NCBI GenBank assembly: GCA_013390605.1
Contig: JACAUB010000001.1
Span: forward strand, 2,826,884 to 2,890,883
From: Bacteroidota bacterium
GTDB taxonomy: Bacteria; Bacteroidota; Bacteroidia; Bacteroidales; Cfx3-03
Length of the DNA: 64,000 nucleotides
Direction of reading: 5' to 3'
Shown one piece after another: positions 1 to 10,310 of the stretch. The notes beneath the pieces were generated by a model. It saw only the letters and a program-made list of their open reading frames with translations. It searched no databases and was not told the origin of the DNA. Within the stretch, counting starts at the first letter, position 1. Every line of letters begins with the position of its first letter. A program made the translations under genes and the position numbers.

Positions 1-267
1 CGTTCCAGTTTGAAAAGCAGCATCAATATCTGATTTTGTCGCCCTGCACCACGATAGCGTTTTAAATTGATACCCCTCTCCTATTAGTTCTTTCATTTCG
101 GCAATATCCTGTTTTCCTATAGCCGGTGTTCCCAGTTCAACCTCTGGAATTCCAGCCCTGTCAAGCAGTTCTGCAATCTGCAACTTCTCGGCCATGTCAA
201 AAACTACTCCAGGAGCCTGCTCCCCATCACGAAGTGTTGTATCGATCAAATATGGTATATTTTTCAT
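1..267 (-). CDS. nifV: Homocitrate synthase NifV, N-terminal part (cut by window edge)
   Basis: This is the first 89 codons of a gene that runs off the left edge. It starts at the ATG complementary to 265-267 and is open to base 1. The translation has IDTTLRDGEQAPG at residues 8-20, the signature of the DRE-TIM metallolyase family; the Arg-Asp pair and the downstream Glu bind acetyl-CoA/2-oxoacid and the divalent metal. Family members with this motif include homocitrate synthase, isopropylmalate synthase and citramalate synthase. The position as last gene of a nif operon, 35 bases behind a ferredoxin gene, makes NifV the best call: it condenses acetyl-CoA with 2-oxoglutarate to give the homocitrate of FeMo-co. 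The specificity-determining C-terminus is not in the window, so the assignment rests on the family motif plus context. Confidence 0.85.
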   Translation of the reverse strand, partial: MKNIPYLIDTTLRDGEQAPGVVFDMAEKLQIAELLDRAGIPEVELGTPAIGKQDIAEMKELIGEGYQFKTLSWCRATKSDIDAAFQTGT

Positions 268-302
268 TTATAGGATATTAGCGACAGCCTCTCATATTGT
301 AT

Positions 303-611
303 TTAATCCGAAATCTTATATTTCTCTACTTCTTCACCATTCTCAAGTGCATCAAGTAATTCATCCATCTGATCCTCAGATTCAATACCGCCATACCAGA
401 CATTCTGAGGTTGAACAACAACAATTGGTCCCTGTGCACAAATATTCAAACAGCCAGTACTACTAACTGTCACGTCGAGGCCACGATCTACTGCACCTTC
501 TGTAAGATATTGAATCATTTGAGGCGCATTTTTCCGGTTGCATGCACCTTGTGCATTGCCAGCTATCCTGTAAGAATTGCATACAAGGATATGAAAATCA
601 GGTTTCTTCAT
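303..611 (-). CDS. 2Fe-2S ferredoxin, thioredoxin-fold type, in nif operon
   Basis: A 102-residue protein with cysteines at positions 11, 24, 54 and 58, the spacing expected for the thioredoxin-like [2Fe-2S] ferredoxins first described from Clostridium pasteurianum and found in many nif clusters. The start of the protein (HILVCNSYRIAGNAQG) matches the family, and the segment GCLNICAQGPIVVVQP carries the last two ligands. Its place between nifB and nifV suggests an electron carrier for nitrogenase or for FeMo-co assembly; which of the two cannot be told from sequence. The gaps are 32 bases to nifB and 35 to nifV, so the genes are presumably co-transcribed. It is not a 2[4Fe-4S] ferredoxin: the paired CxxCxxC motifs are missing. 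Confidence 0.85.
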   Translation of the reverse strand: MKKPDFHILVCNSYRIAGNAQGACNRKNAPQMIQYLTEGAVDRGLDVTVSSTGCLNICAQGPIVVVQPQNVWYGGIESEDQMDELLDALENGEEVEKYKISD

Positions 612-643
612 ATAAGTAAGTGTTTTATTTGTTTTTCAATATT

Positions 644-1912
644 TTAAGCACATCCCTGAGCATCTCCTTTACACGATTCGCCACATCTGAAGGCATCAGC
701 TTTCTTTACCGTCTTGATTATCTTTCCGTTAAATACTGCATCCAACCCTTCGTCAATTAGCCCAGTCATCTGGATCACCCTTATCCCTGCTTTTTGAAGA
801 ATTTGTGTTGGATTTCCACCAACACCAGCCACCAGAATCGCCCGACAGTCCTTAAGGTTATTGGCAAGATTAAACCATCTAAAATCGCCAGATCCAGCCT
901 CCGGTGTATTACGTTCTTCTACAAAATGAAAACCATTATGTGTTTGTTTAAAGATATAGAGTGTATCAGCCTCACCAAGATGCATATTAACAAGCATTCC
1001 TTCATACGTTGCGACGGCCACATAAGGTCGTTCTTCGTTTGGATTTATCGGCATATTTGCAAACTCCTGCAACAGTGTATATGTTCCTTTATAATCCTTT
1101 CCCAGTAATCCGGCAGCATCTGCACGGCAACGAGCGCAATGCGTCATCAATTTGATATGCTCACCTGCCAAAGCTCGAACTTTGAACGTCATTATTTTAG
1201 TGGGCTCCTCAATATCACCAAACACTGTATCCTTATTTGAAACTACGGGAATACAATTCATAACATCTGCGCCAAGTGCTGCAACTGTTTTGGCAACTTC
1301 CGGAATATGATGATTATTTATTCCCGGTAAAATGATAGAATTTATCTTTACAGTGATTCCTCTTTTTTTCAATAGGGGGATACATTCGAGCTGATTTTCC
1401 AGAATAACCGCTGCACCAACTTCACCCCTATAAACTCTCTTTTCGTGCCTGATCCATGAATAGATTTTTGCTATGATTGTAGGATCAACAGCATTGATGG
1501 TAATTGTAACATGCGTAACGCCCAGATCTGCAATAATGTCAATATATGGTTTCAGATTTAAACCATTTGTTGAAAGACAAAATATTTTTTCAGGGAATGC
1601 CTCCTTAATCAGTCGCATGGTTTCAATGGTCTCCTCTGGATTTGCAAAAGGATCACCTGGTCCGGCTATTCCGATTACTGAAATATTGTCGAGTTTCTTA
1701 TCCAATTCCTTTAGATAAGCAACGCCTTGATAAGGACTTAGAACGGCAGAAGTAACACCGGGTCGACTTTCATTCACACAGTCGTATTGGCGATTACAAT
1801 AATTACATTGAATATTACATTTCGGCGCTACAGGCAGGTGTACCCGTGCATTGCTATGTTTTGCTTCTACATTGAAGCATGGATGCGCTGGAGTTGAAGT
1901 CATTGCTTTCAT
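644..1912 (-). CDS. nifB: FeMo-cofactor biosynthesis radical SAM protein NifB
   Basis: This 422-residue protein catalyses formation of NifB-co, the [8Fe-9S-C] precursor of FeMo-co, using S-adenosylmethionine as source of the interstitial carbide. The radical SAM motif CNIQCNYC gives cluster ligands Cys32, Cys36 and Cys39. A second cysteine pair (HCARCRADAAGLLG) in the middle of the protein belongs to the additional cluster sites of NifB. The last roughly 120 residues (from ERPYVAVATYEG) form the NifX/NafY-like cofactor-binding domain, so this is the two-domain NifB found in most bacteria and not the shorter archaeal form. The C-terminus ends with a further Cys pair (ESCKGDAQGCA). It follows nifN by 24 bases in the operon. 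ATG at 1910-1912 is used; a second in-frame ATG lies three codons on. Confidence 0.97.
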   Translation of the reverse strand: MKAMTSTPAHPCFNVEAKHSNARVHLPVAPKCNIQCNYCNRQYDCVNESRPGVTSAVLSPYQGVAYLKELDKKLDNISVIGIAGPGDPFANPEETIETMRLIKEAFPEKIFCLSTNGLNLKPYIDIIADLGVTHVTITINAVDPTIIAKIYSWIRHEKRVYRGEVGAAVILENQLECIPLLKKRGITVKINSIILPGINNHHIPEVAKTVAALGADVMNCIPVVSNKDTVFGDIEEPTKIMTFKVRALAGEHIKLMTHCARCRADAAGLLGKDYKGTYTLLQEFANMPINPNEERPYVAVATYEGMLVNMHLGEADTLYIFKQTHNGFHFVEERNTPEAGSGDFRWFNLANNLKDCRAILVAGVGGNPTQILQKAGIRVIQMTGLIDEGLDAVFNGKIIKTVKKADAFRCGESCKGDAQGCA

Positions 1913-1936
1913 ACTTTTTGGTTTTAAGTACAGTAA

Positions 1937-3337
1937 CTAAATATATTTATATCCTACCGGTGAATGTTCTTGTTTAAATTCAATTAAAGCATTGATTATA
2001 CGATCGAAGAGTTGTTGTGTTCCCTTATAACCAATATGTTGAATACGTTGACCGCCAAATCGATCGTGGATAGGAAACCCAACACGTATCAAAGGAATTC
2101 CCAAACGACGTGCAATATAATATCCCTTGCTATTTCCAATCATCAAATCGGGTTTCAACACGTCAACCATATCATTGATCGATTCAAAATCCATCCCTTT
2201 CATCACCAGCAAATCTTTTCTATTACCATTAGTGGTGCGGGTTATCTCATCCTGAAGCATTCCGCTTTCACCACCAGATGCAACTAAAATGGTTTCAATG
2301 CCAATCTCTTCAAGGAATGAAACAATTCCTATTACCAAATCCTCTTCACCATAAACTATCGCCCTCTTTCCAAATAGATATTTATGCCCATCAACATAAG
2401 CATCGATCAATCTACCACGTTCACGTTGATAGTATATAGGTGTAGTTTCTCCCGAAATTTCTTCCAGTTTGCTAAAAAATTTATCGGTTTCATTAATTCC
2501 GATGGGAATTCCTATTGAATTACAAGGCACATCAAAGTTTTTCTCAAGCCATTTTCCGGCAGTAAAGACCATTTTATTATTTTTCACTCTCCCTTGCAGA
2601 CTACCTTTGTTCAACACATAGCCAAATTCCAGTGATGCATATGCCGATCCGATTCTTTTCAGATCTTCCGGTGAAGTACCACCCTCTGGAATTAACTGAT
2701 ATTCTGACCAATGAGGATTATCTAAAGTATCTGAATAATCAGGAAACAGCACATAGTCAAGTTTAAAGTCGGTTAGAATATCTTTCAAGTGACGAATATC
2801 TTCAGGTGATATAAATCCTGGAAAAATATTGAGATGATTTCCAACCTTCTCTTCAGTAGCAAAAGCAGCAACCGTTGCAACAACCGCTTCATGAAATCCA
2901 TCGATATGTGTTCCCTGATAACTGGGTGTAGATGCATGAATAAGAAACGGTAATGGCTTATCGGTATTTACACATCTATATTCATGTATCAGTCCTGAAA
3001 TATCTTCACCAATCGTTTCACTTAAACAGGCCGAAGATATACCAATAACTTCAGGATTATATTGTTGTATAATATTATCAATACCCTGATTGAAATTTTT
3101 ATTTCCTCCAAAAATGGTTGTCTCTTCACTAAAGTTTGAAGAAGCAATATCTACGGGTTCTTTATAATGACTGATCATATAACGACGGATATAAGTAGCA
3201 CATCCTTGAGAACCATGGATCATTGGAATACAACCTCTTATACCTTTAAAAACCACACTTGCACCCAACGGAGCACAGAGCTTGCATGCGTTGCGTGTTG
3301 AAATGAATGATGCCGATGTTGTTTTAGTTGTTTCCAT
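1937..3337 (-). CDS. nifN: FeMo-cofactor scaffold subunit NifN
   Basis: A 466-residue homologue of the NifK subunit that pairs with NifE to form the NifEN scaffold, where NifB-co is matured with Mo and homocitrate. The N-terminal region is NifN/K-like: ACKLCAPLGASVVFKGI, then IHGSQGCATYIRRY, HYKEPVDIASS and SSACLSETIGED in the usual order, supplying the cysteines for the P-cluster-equivalent [4Fe-4S] site. It differs from the NifK of the same operon by the CKLC motif and by the absence of NifK's FVGSHVTGY-type segment. It lies between nifE and nifB; a 90-base gap with a strong hairpin separates it from nifE. Confidence 0.96.
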   Translation of the reverse strand: METTKTTSASFISTRNACKLCAPLGASVVFKGIRGCIPMIHGSQGCATYIRRYMISHYKEPVDIASSNFSEETTIFGGNKNFNQGIDNIIQQYNPEVIGISSACLSETIGEDISGLIHEYRCVNTDKPLPFLIHASTPSYQGTHIDGFHEAVVATVAAFATEEKVGNHLNIFPGFISPEDIRHLKDILTDFKLDYVLFPDYSDTLDNPHWSEYQLIPEGGTSPEDLKRIGSAYASLEFGYVLNKGSLQGRVKNNKMVFTAGKWLEKNFDVPCNSIGIPIGINETDKFFSKLEEISGETTPIYYQRERGRLIDAYVDGHKYLFGKRAIVYGEEDLVIGIVSFLEEIGIETILVASGGESGMLQDEITRTTNGNRKDLLVMKGMDFESINDMVDVLKPDLMIGNSKGYYIARRLGIPLIRVGFPIHDRFGGQRIQHIGYKGTQQLFDRIINALIEFKQEHSPVGYKYI

Positions 3338-3370
3338 ACTTAAAAGTTTAAAAAATGATGGGATTCAGGC

Positions 3371-3420
3371 TTCAGGTAAAGGAGGGATAAGTGTGAAAGG
3401 CAGGAAACCTTTAGCCTGAA
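3371..3420 (-). other. Intercistronic hairpin between nifE and nifN
   Basis: Positions 3371-3382 and 3408-3420 pair over about 12 bp with one bulged base, forming a stem-loop in the nif mRNA immediately after the nifE stop codon. No U-run follows on the transcript strand, so it looks less like a terminator and more like an mRNA-stability or partial-attenuation element. The neighbouring 3364-3370 repeats the first seven bases of the left arm. Confidence 0.55.
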
Positions 3421-3427
3421 CCCCGAT

Positions 3428-4762
3428 TCATTTTATTTTTTTTGTAAACTGCCAAACCGGACTCATGGCCGTAGCATAAATTTCTTTCGCAAAATTCAAC
3501 ATTCCTTCATATCCGGCCAGTGCCTCTTTGCGTTCGTGGTTGTGATCACAAAAGCCCATACCAAGCTTATACGCTATCGGGCGCTCTTTTACTCCTCCAA
3601 TAAAGATGTCAGCCTTAGTTTCCTTAACAAAAGCTGATAATTCTATTGGATTAGCGTCGTCAACAATGATAGTTCCTGCATCACAGAGCGATCGAATAAT
3701 CTCATATTCATCGGCAGTGCCAGTTTGAGATCCTACCACTACTGTCTGAACACCTATTAAACGCAAAGCTTTTATCAAAGAAATTGCTTTAAAAGAACCT
3801 CCCACATAAATTGCAGCCTTTTTCCCTGTCAGTTTTTCGCGATAATCTTTTATCACAGGCATCAGCCTGTTAAATTCTTCCCTTACCAACTCTCGGGCTT
3901 TCGTAAGCATTTCATCATCCTTAAAAAATTTAGCCACCTCATACAGCGCATCGCTCATGTCTTCCAGTCCAAAGTATGATACCCGCATAAAAGGAACATC
4001 ATACTTTTCCTTCATTATTTTAGCAAGATGCATCATCGAGCCTGAGCATTGTACGACATTAAGTGAAGCCTTGTGTGCATTGCGGATAGCCTCTACCCTT
4101 CCATCACCTGTAATCGTTGCAGTTACATGTACACCCATCCGTTTATAATAGTCGAGCAGTAACCACAATTCGCCGGCAAGATTAAAGTCACCCAAAATAT
4201 TAATACTCTTTTCAGGTATATCTGCTGTACCCGTTCCAATTAATGTAGCCATGGCTTCGCAAGCAATCTTATAGCCATCTTTTTTACTGCCATTGAATCC
4301 GGGAGCTTGAACGGGGATCACGGGAATTCCTTTCTCTTGACTCACTTTCTTACAAACAGCTTCCAAATCATCACCAATAACTCCCACAATACATGTTGAA
4401 TAGACAAAAGCTGCTTTAGGTATATATCGATCGATGAGTTCTGATAGTGATTGATATAACTTCTTCTCACCTCCAAAAACCACATCTTTCTCACGAAGAT
4501 CTGTTGAGAAGCTTAATCGATGAATCTCGGGACCGGAGGATAGTGCTCCTCTGATATCCCACGTGTACGCTGCGCAACCTATCGGGCCATGAACGAGATG
4601 CAGAGCATCAGCAATGGGGTAGAGCACTACCCTGGATCCACAAAAGACACAAGCTCGTTGACTTACCGAACCAGCCAGACTAGGCCGTGAACAGTGAATG
4701 GTATGACTGTCAGTCCCTGTGCGGAATATCTGGTTTTCGCGTCCGGTAAGTATTGAGCTCAT
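3428..4762 (-). CDS. nifE: FeMo-cofactor scaffold subunit NifE
   Basis: A NifD-like subunit of the NifEN scaffold complex. From the ATG at 4760-4762 the protein is 444 residues and begins with SSILTGRENQIF, which agrees with NifE N-termini; a longer reading exists only through a TTG at 4811-4813 and adds a hydrophobic leader that the family does not have. Conserved features in order: RACVFCGSRVVLYPIAD (Cys38), LVHGPIGCAAYTWDIRG (Cys63), LSFSTDLREKDVVFGG, and YSTCIVGVIGDD, the three cysteine regions that bind the permanent [4Fe-4S] cluster with NifN. The gene sits between nifK and nifN, as in other anaerobe nif operons. Confidence 0.95.
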   Translation of the reverse strand: MSSILTGRENQIFRTGTDSHTIHCSRPSLAGSVSQRACVFCGSRVVLYPIADALHLVHGPIGCAAYTWDIRGALSSGPEIHRLSFSTDLREKDVVFGGEKKLYQSLSELIDRYIPKAAFVYSTCIVGVIGDDLEAVCKKVSQEKGIPVIPVQAPGFNGSKKDGYKIACEAMATLIGTGTADIPEKSINILGDFNLAGELWLLLDYYKRMGVHVTATITGDGRVEAIRNAHKASLNVVQCSGSMMHLAKIMKEKYDVPFMRVSYFGLEDMSDALYEVAKFFKDDEMLTKARELVREEFNRLMPVIKDYREKLTGKKAAIYVGGSFKAISLIKALRLIGVQTVVVGSQTGTADEYEIIRSLCDAGTIIVDDANPIELSAFVKETKADIFIGGVKERPIAYKLGMGFCDHNHERKEALAGYEGMLNFAKEIYATAMSPVWQFTKKIK

Positions 4763-4854
4763 ATTTATGAAATTAAAAAATGAAAAAGAAAGTAAATAAT
4801 ACTGTATAGTCAAAACCTATACCTCATCAGAAAAATTATTTTCAAATCTCATCA

Positions 4855-6237
4855 TTACATCACCAATTCCATCTTCTCTTCAGGACAGTCCCGATCTTGT
4901 TTATCCATTATTGCATTCAGGATATTCGTCAACAAATGCATAGCACCGGCATATCCTATAGTTGGGAAGTAACTGTGACCCACACGGTCTAAAATTGGGA
5001 AACCTAAACGAACAAAGGGAATGTTTTCATCACGCGAAATATATTTTCCATAGGTATTACCAATCAGTAAATCGACTGATTCCTGTTTAATCCATTGATG
5101 CATAAGGTACATATCAGCCCGTTCACCATTTTTGTATTTGGCTTCAGGAACTGTTTTACTTAACAACTTCGACATGGAAACATCAAACCGTTTTCCGGGA
5201 GTACCACTTACAATATAGACCGGCTTCATATCCAGTGTTAAAAGAAATTCAGTAAGTGGAACCAAAATATCAGGATCACCATATAATGCTACACGTTTTC
5301 CAAACAAATATTTGTGCATATCAGTAATCATATCGATTAGCCTACCCCGTTCAGCAGTAATAGAATAGGGAACCTGGACACCTGCAGCCCGACTCAAAGA
5401 CATGATAAAATTATCGGTAGCCTTCAATCCAATTGGGATCTCCAATATATCAAATTTTACTTTACACTTGTTATCAAGCAATATAGCAGCATCCTCTGTG
5501 CAGAAAGGGCCAAGGCCTATTGTGCTTTTGCTATGCCCGGTGCTGATCAACTCAGGAATTGTAACCCCACCTTTTGGATAAAACTCATGTTTACCCGTCA
5601 TGGGTGCATCCATTACATCCGAGGTATCTGGGAATAGTACGATTTTAGCATGCATATCCGCAGCAATACGCTTTATCTCACGCATATCAGAAGGTTCAAC
5701 CCAACCACTGATGACATTTATCTGATTTATTTTGTTCACACTTTTTGCCGAAAAGTGTTTCACAAGCGAAGTCACCATATTAGCATATCCAGTCACATGA
5801 GATCCAACATAACTAGGTGTATTACAATGAATCAAATATTTTCCAGCTGGTACTTTTCCATCATCGCGCGCCTTTTGAGCAATCTGGTTCACATCATCGC
5901 CAATCGTTTCTGATAGACAGGTTGTATGAACCGCAATTATATCTGGATTATAGACCTGAAATATGGTCTCAACAGCTTGCAAAAGATTCGCCTGGCCTCC
6001 AAAGACCGAGGAACCTTCTGTAAACGAACTTGTTGAAGCCATTACAGGTTCTTTATAATGACGGGTTAAGGCACTGCGATGATATGAGCAGCATCCTTGC
6101 GAACCGTGACTATGCGGAAGGCATCCATGGACACCCAATGCAGCATACATTGCACCTATCGGCTGACACGTTTTAGCCGGATTGATAGTTAGTGCAGTGC
6201 GATCGATGATATTTTCTGTAGTATGACGAAGTAACAT
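4855..6237 (-). CDS. nifK: Nitrogenase MoFe protein beta chain NifK
   Basis: The beta subunit of dinitrogenase, 460 residues. P-cluster ligands are visible as Cys24 (KTCQPIGAMYAALG), Cys49 (HGSQGCCSYHRSALTRHY) and Cys107 (TTCLSETIGDD). The segment CNTPSYVGSHVTGY contains the conserved serine near the P-cluster. The protein lacks the roughly 50-residue N-terminal extension of proteobacterial NifK, as is usual in anaerobes. It lies 94 bases behind nifD and ends 93 bases before the nifE start. Together with the NifD ligands and the presence of nifEN, this argues for a Mo-dependent enzyme and not the VnfK or AnfK forms. Confidence 0.97.
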   Translation of the reverse strand: MLLRHTTENIIDRTALTINPAKTCQPIGAMYAALGVHGCLPHSHGSQGCCSYHRSALTRHYKEPVMASTSSFTEGSSVFGGQANLLQAVETIFQVYNPDIIAVHTTCLSETIGDDVNQIAQKARDDGKVPAGKYLIHCNTPSYVGSHVTGYANMVTSLVKHFSAKSVNKINQINVISGWVEPSDMREIKRIAADMHAKIVLFPDTSDVMDAPMTGKHEFYPKGGVTIPELISTGHSKSTIGLGPFCTEDAAILLDNKCKVKFDILEIPIGLKATDNFIMSLSRAAGVQVPYSITAERGRLIDMITDMHKYLFGKRVALYGDPDILVPLTEFLLTLDMKPVYIVSGTPGKRFDVSMSKLLSKTVPEAKYKNGERADMYLMHQWIKQESVDLLIGNTYGKYISRDENIPFVRLGFPILDRVGHSYFPTIGYAGAMHLLTNILNAIMDKQDRDCPEEKMELVM

Positions 6238-6331
6238 CTCTTTTCAATTTTAAAGTTTGCAATGATAAGTTGAATGTCTGAAGGTTACGTAATATGTAGA
6301 AAGTTCCTGCCAAACACCCAATATCGAACAT

Positions 6332-7942
6332 TTATGCAGCGTATTCTGCCTCAATAACAGGTTCGGCTTCCCATGGTGCTTTGATTAACTTCCAGACACT
6401 GGTATTAACAATCATATCAATATCCTTATAAAAGTTAATTGCCCCTTCAAATCCGGCATATGGTCCGCCATAATCATAACTATGAAGTTGTTTCAATGGT
6501 ATTCCCATCTTCTGCACACAATATTTTTCTTTGATACCCGCACAGAATACATCAGGATGATAGATCTCAATCAACTTTTCCATTTCATAATGACTTAAGT
6601 CGTCAATAACCAGTGTACCCTTGGCCATATCAACCATCATTCCTTCATAATCATTAAAACCAAGCCCACCTAAAGCAACAATTTCTTCTTCTGTTTTACG
6701 GGCCCGGTATTTTTCCTCATCACGTTCAACCGTCAATTCTTCAATATTTCTGCTATCGGCATCCACTTGTATTGTTGGAATCACACGTCGACCTTCATAA
6801 TCATCACGATGGCCAAACTCATAACCCGCTGATAAGGTTCTCATTCCCAATTCAGAAAACAACTCCTGATAATGATGAGCACGCGAACCTCCCACAAACA
6901 TCATTGCCATTTTTCCATCAGTACGCGGACGAATTTCATCGATAGTCTTTTGTACATTCAGCAATTCTTCGGCGATCACACATTCAACACGATCCAACAA
7001 CTCCTGATCGCCGAAGTATTCTGCTATTTTGCGCAATGATTTTGCGGATGCTTCAGCTCCAATAAAATTGACTTTAAACCATGGAATGCCATATTTCTTC
7101 TCCATCATCTCGGCCACATAGTTAATAGACCGATGGCACATTACCACATTCAGGTCAGCAGTATGGGCACGCTCAAATTGTTCCATCGTAGAGTTTCCAC
7201 TGAATGATGCATTCAGAGTGATACCACATTTTTCCAGAATACGTTCCAGTTCAAAAGCATCACCGCCGATATTATACTCACCCAGCATGTTTATTCTGAA
7301 TTTACCTTCAGGATGTTCATCATTCAGGCCAATTACATGCTTGATCAATGCATTGTTAGCTATATGGTGACCCGCACTCTGGCTTACCCCTTTATACCCT
7401 TCGCAGCTAAAACCAAAAACGTTGATTCCCAGCTCTTCTTTCATCTCGCGGGCAACAGCATGAACATCATCACCAATAAGGCCAACCGGACAAGTAGAAA
7501 AGATTCCAATGGCTTTAGGTTTAAACAGTTCGAAAGCTTCACGGCAAGCCTGTTTTAATCTAGCTTCACCTCCGAATACGATGTTAGAATCCTGCATATC
7601 TGTTGAGAAAGCATAATTCATAAAATTTGGAGATTCAGGTGTAGGGGGTAATGTTTGGTTACGACGAGTAAGCCATGCATAAAAACTACACCCGATTGGA
7701 CCATGTACTAGATTTACAATATCACGAGTAGGGCCAAGAACCACCCCCTTGCAACCAGCATAAGTACACCCTCTTTGTGTAATGATACCAGGAATAGTAC
7801 GGACATTTGCCTGAATCTGTTTAATATCTCCGGGACCTTCATGTACGATGATAGACTTTTCACGTTTCTTTCCAATTTTTGAAGGGTATTTTTTCAACAC
7901 CTCTTGTTTCCATCTTTGTGGATCCATCTCATTTTTTGCCAT
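6332..7942 (-). CDS. nifD: Nitrogenase MoFe protein alpha chain NifD
   Basis: The alpha subunit of dinitrogenase, 536 residues, which holds FeMo-co. P-cluster ligands: Cys59 (GCTYAGCKGVVLGP), Cys85 (HGPIGCSFYAW) and Cys151 (STCPVGLIGDD). FeMo-co ligands: Cys269 (VMCHRSINYV) and His487 (LHSYDYGGPYAGFEG). Active-site residues Gln188 and His192 are in GVSQSAGHHIAN. An insertion of roughly 50 residues around 380-430, rich in charged residues, precedes GGLGFNDYEGMMVDM; an insertion at this place is typical of the NifD of strict anaerobes (cluster III). The start is fixed by a clear GGAGG ribosome-binding site 5 bases upstream, rare in this phylum. nifI2 lies only 15 bases upstream. Confidence 0.98.
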   Translation of the reverse strand: MAKNEMDPQRWKQEVLKKYPSKIGKKREKSIIVHEGPGDIKQIQANVRTIPGIITQRGCTYAGCKGVVLGPTRDIVNLVHGPIGCSFYAWLTRRNQTLPPTPESPNFMNYAFSTDMQDSNIVFGGEARLKQACREAFELFKPKAIGIFSTCPVGLIGDDVHAVAREMKEELGINVFGFSCEGYKGVSQSAGHHIANNALIKHVIGLNDEHPEGKFRINMLGEYNIGGDAFELERILEKCGITLNASFSGNSTMEQFERAHTADLNVVMCHRSINYVAEMMEKKYGIPWFKVNFIGAEASAKSLRKIAEYFGDQELLDRVECVIAEELLNVQKTIDEIRPRTDGKMAMMFVGGSRAHHYQELFSELGMRTLSAGYEFGHRDDYEGRRVIPTIQVDADSRNIEELTVERDEEKYRARKTEEEIVALGGLGFNDYEGMMVDMAKGTLVIDDLSHYEMEKLIEIYHPDVFCAGIKEKYCVQKMGIPLKQLHSYDYGGPYAGFEGAINFYKDIDMIVNTSVWKLIKAPWEAEPVIEAEYAA

Positions 7943-7947
7943 AGCTA

Positions 7948-7952
7948 CCTCC
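7948..7952 (-). promoter_or_regulatory. Strong Shine-Dalgarno site of nifD
   Basis: The transcript strand reads GGAGG with 5 bases to the nifD ATG. Genes of the Bacteroidota usually lack such sites, and the nearby nifK, nifE, nifN and nifB starts have none. Confidence 0.7.
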
Positions 7953-7957
7953 AGTTA

Positions 7958-8338
7958 TTAATCTAAAGTTTGTTCACCTTTTTCACCTGTGCGAACGCTG
8001 ATGGAATCTAAGGCTTCAACAATAATTATCTTTCCATCACCGCTATTTCCGGTCTGATTGATTTTGATGATCGTTTCTACAGCCAGATCTTTCTTATCAT
8101 CAGGCACCACCAATGTGATCATCCGTTTTGATTTCAGCCTGGGTTCGGTTCCGATCGCTTTTAGCGTTTCCAGTTTGACCGGATCGCTAACTACTTCCTG
8201 ATAGTTCGGTCCAAGTCCACGTCCCTGTCCACGTCCTAATACCCCCATTGCAGTAAACGATGGCAGGCCGGCATCAGAAAGTGCCTGTTTCGTTTTATTC
8301 ATTTTGGCAATACGGATTATCGCGAGAATAAGTTTCAT
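7958..8338 (-). CDS. nifI2: PII-type nitrogenase regulator NifI2
   Basis: A 126-residue GlnB-family protein, the second of two placed between nifH and nifD. In methanogens and other anaerobes NifI1 and NifI2 form a complex that binds NifDK and blocks nitrogenase when ammonium becomes available; 2-oxoglutarate and ATP relieve the block. The sequence has the PII core (MKLILAIIRIAKMNKTKQAL; GVLGRGQGRGLGPNYQEV in the T-loop; SGDGKIIIVEALDSISVRTGE near the end). The T-loop is longer than in GlnB and lacks the GlnB uridylylation tyrosine context, as expected for NifI2. The order nifH-nifI1-nifI2-nifD decides which paralogue this is. Confidence 0.93.
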   Translation of the reverse strand: MKLILAIIRIAKMNKTKQALSDAGLPSFTAMGVLGRGQGRGLGPNYQEVVSDPVKLETLKAIGTEPRLKSKRMITLVVPDDKKDLAVETIIKINQTGNSGDGKIIIVEALDSISVRTGEKGEQTLD

Positions 8339-8439
8339 ACCTTCAATTTTTTAGTATTAAATCTGCTCTTCAAAAAGCCAATTTGTTCAAGGTTAAATAA
8401 GCAATTTCTAACCTGTCTATTGGATCAATGTGTAATTGA

Positions 8440-8766
8440 TTATACTTCCAGAATTCCATTCGAGATTGTGTAAGTCTCTACGATTGGAGTGACGAAAATT
8501 TTACCATCGCCAAAAGCCCCTCTTTCGTCTGTACGGGCAGCTTCAATAATTGTACTGATCACAAAATCTTTGTCTACATCTTTTATAGCGATGAGCAGAA
8601 GCTCTTTGGGGAGTTCGTCGTAAGTAATATTTCCTACTTTCAAACCACGCTGTTTACCACGGCCGAATACAGCCATTTTGGTTACGGCCGGGAAACCTGC
8701 CTCAAAAAGGGCTTTTAATACCACTGCTGATTTCTCGGGACGTACTATTGCTCTGATAAGTAACAT
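8440..8766 (-). CDS. nifI1: PII-type nitrogenase regulator NifI1
   Basis: A 108-residue GlnB-family protein directly after nifH. It has the PII start MLLIRAIVRPEKSAVVLKAL, a T-loop region AVFGRGKQRGLKVGNITYDE and the C-terminal GDGKIFVTPIVETYTI segment. Its partner is NifI2, 101 bases downstream. Both act post-translationally in response to ammonium and 2-oxoglutarate, so this organism probably switches nitrogenase off by protein contact; no draT or draG gene for ADP-ribosylation of NifH is seen in the window. Confidence 0.93.
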   Translation of the reverse strand: MLLIRAIVRPEKSAVVLKALFEAGFPAVTKMAVFGRGKQRGLKVGNITYDELPKELLLIAIKDVDKDFVISTIIEAARTDERGAFGDGKIFVTPIVETYTISNGILEV

Positions 8767-8854
8767 ATTGTTTAAATTTTAAAAAGATTTTTTTTGATAA
8801 AGTCCATAGCGGTTAATCCATCTTGCTATATAATGTTTGGTAAAAACCTACAGT

Positions 8855-10310
<1,456 letters not shown>

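Noticed and set aside
4763..4813. Upstream extension of NifE starting at a TTG
   Set aside because: It adds a hydrophobic segment absent from NifE proteins, while the ATG at 4760-4762 gives the normal N-terminus.
6332..7942. Alternative vanadium or iron-only nitrogenase
   Set aside because: NifD and NifK ligand contexts, the nifEN genes and the absence of an AnfG/VnfG gene between D and K argue for the Mo enzyme.
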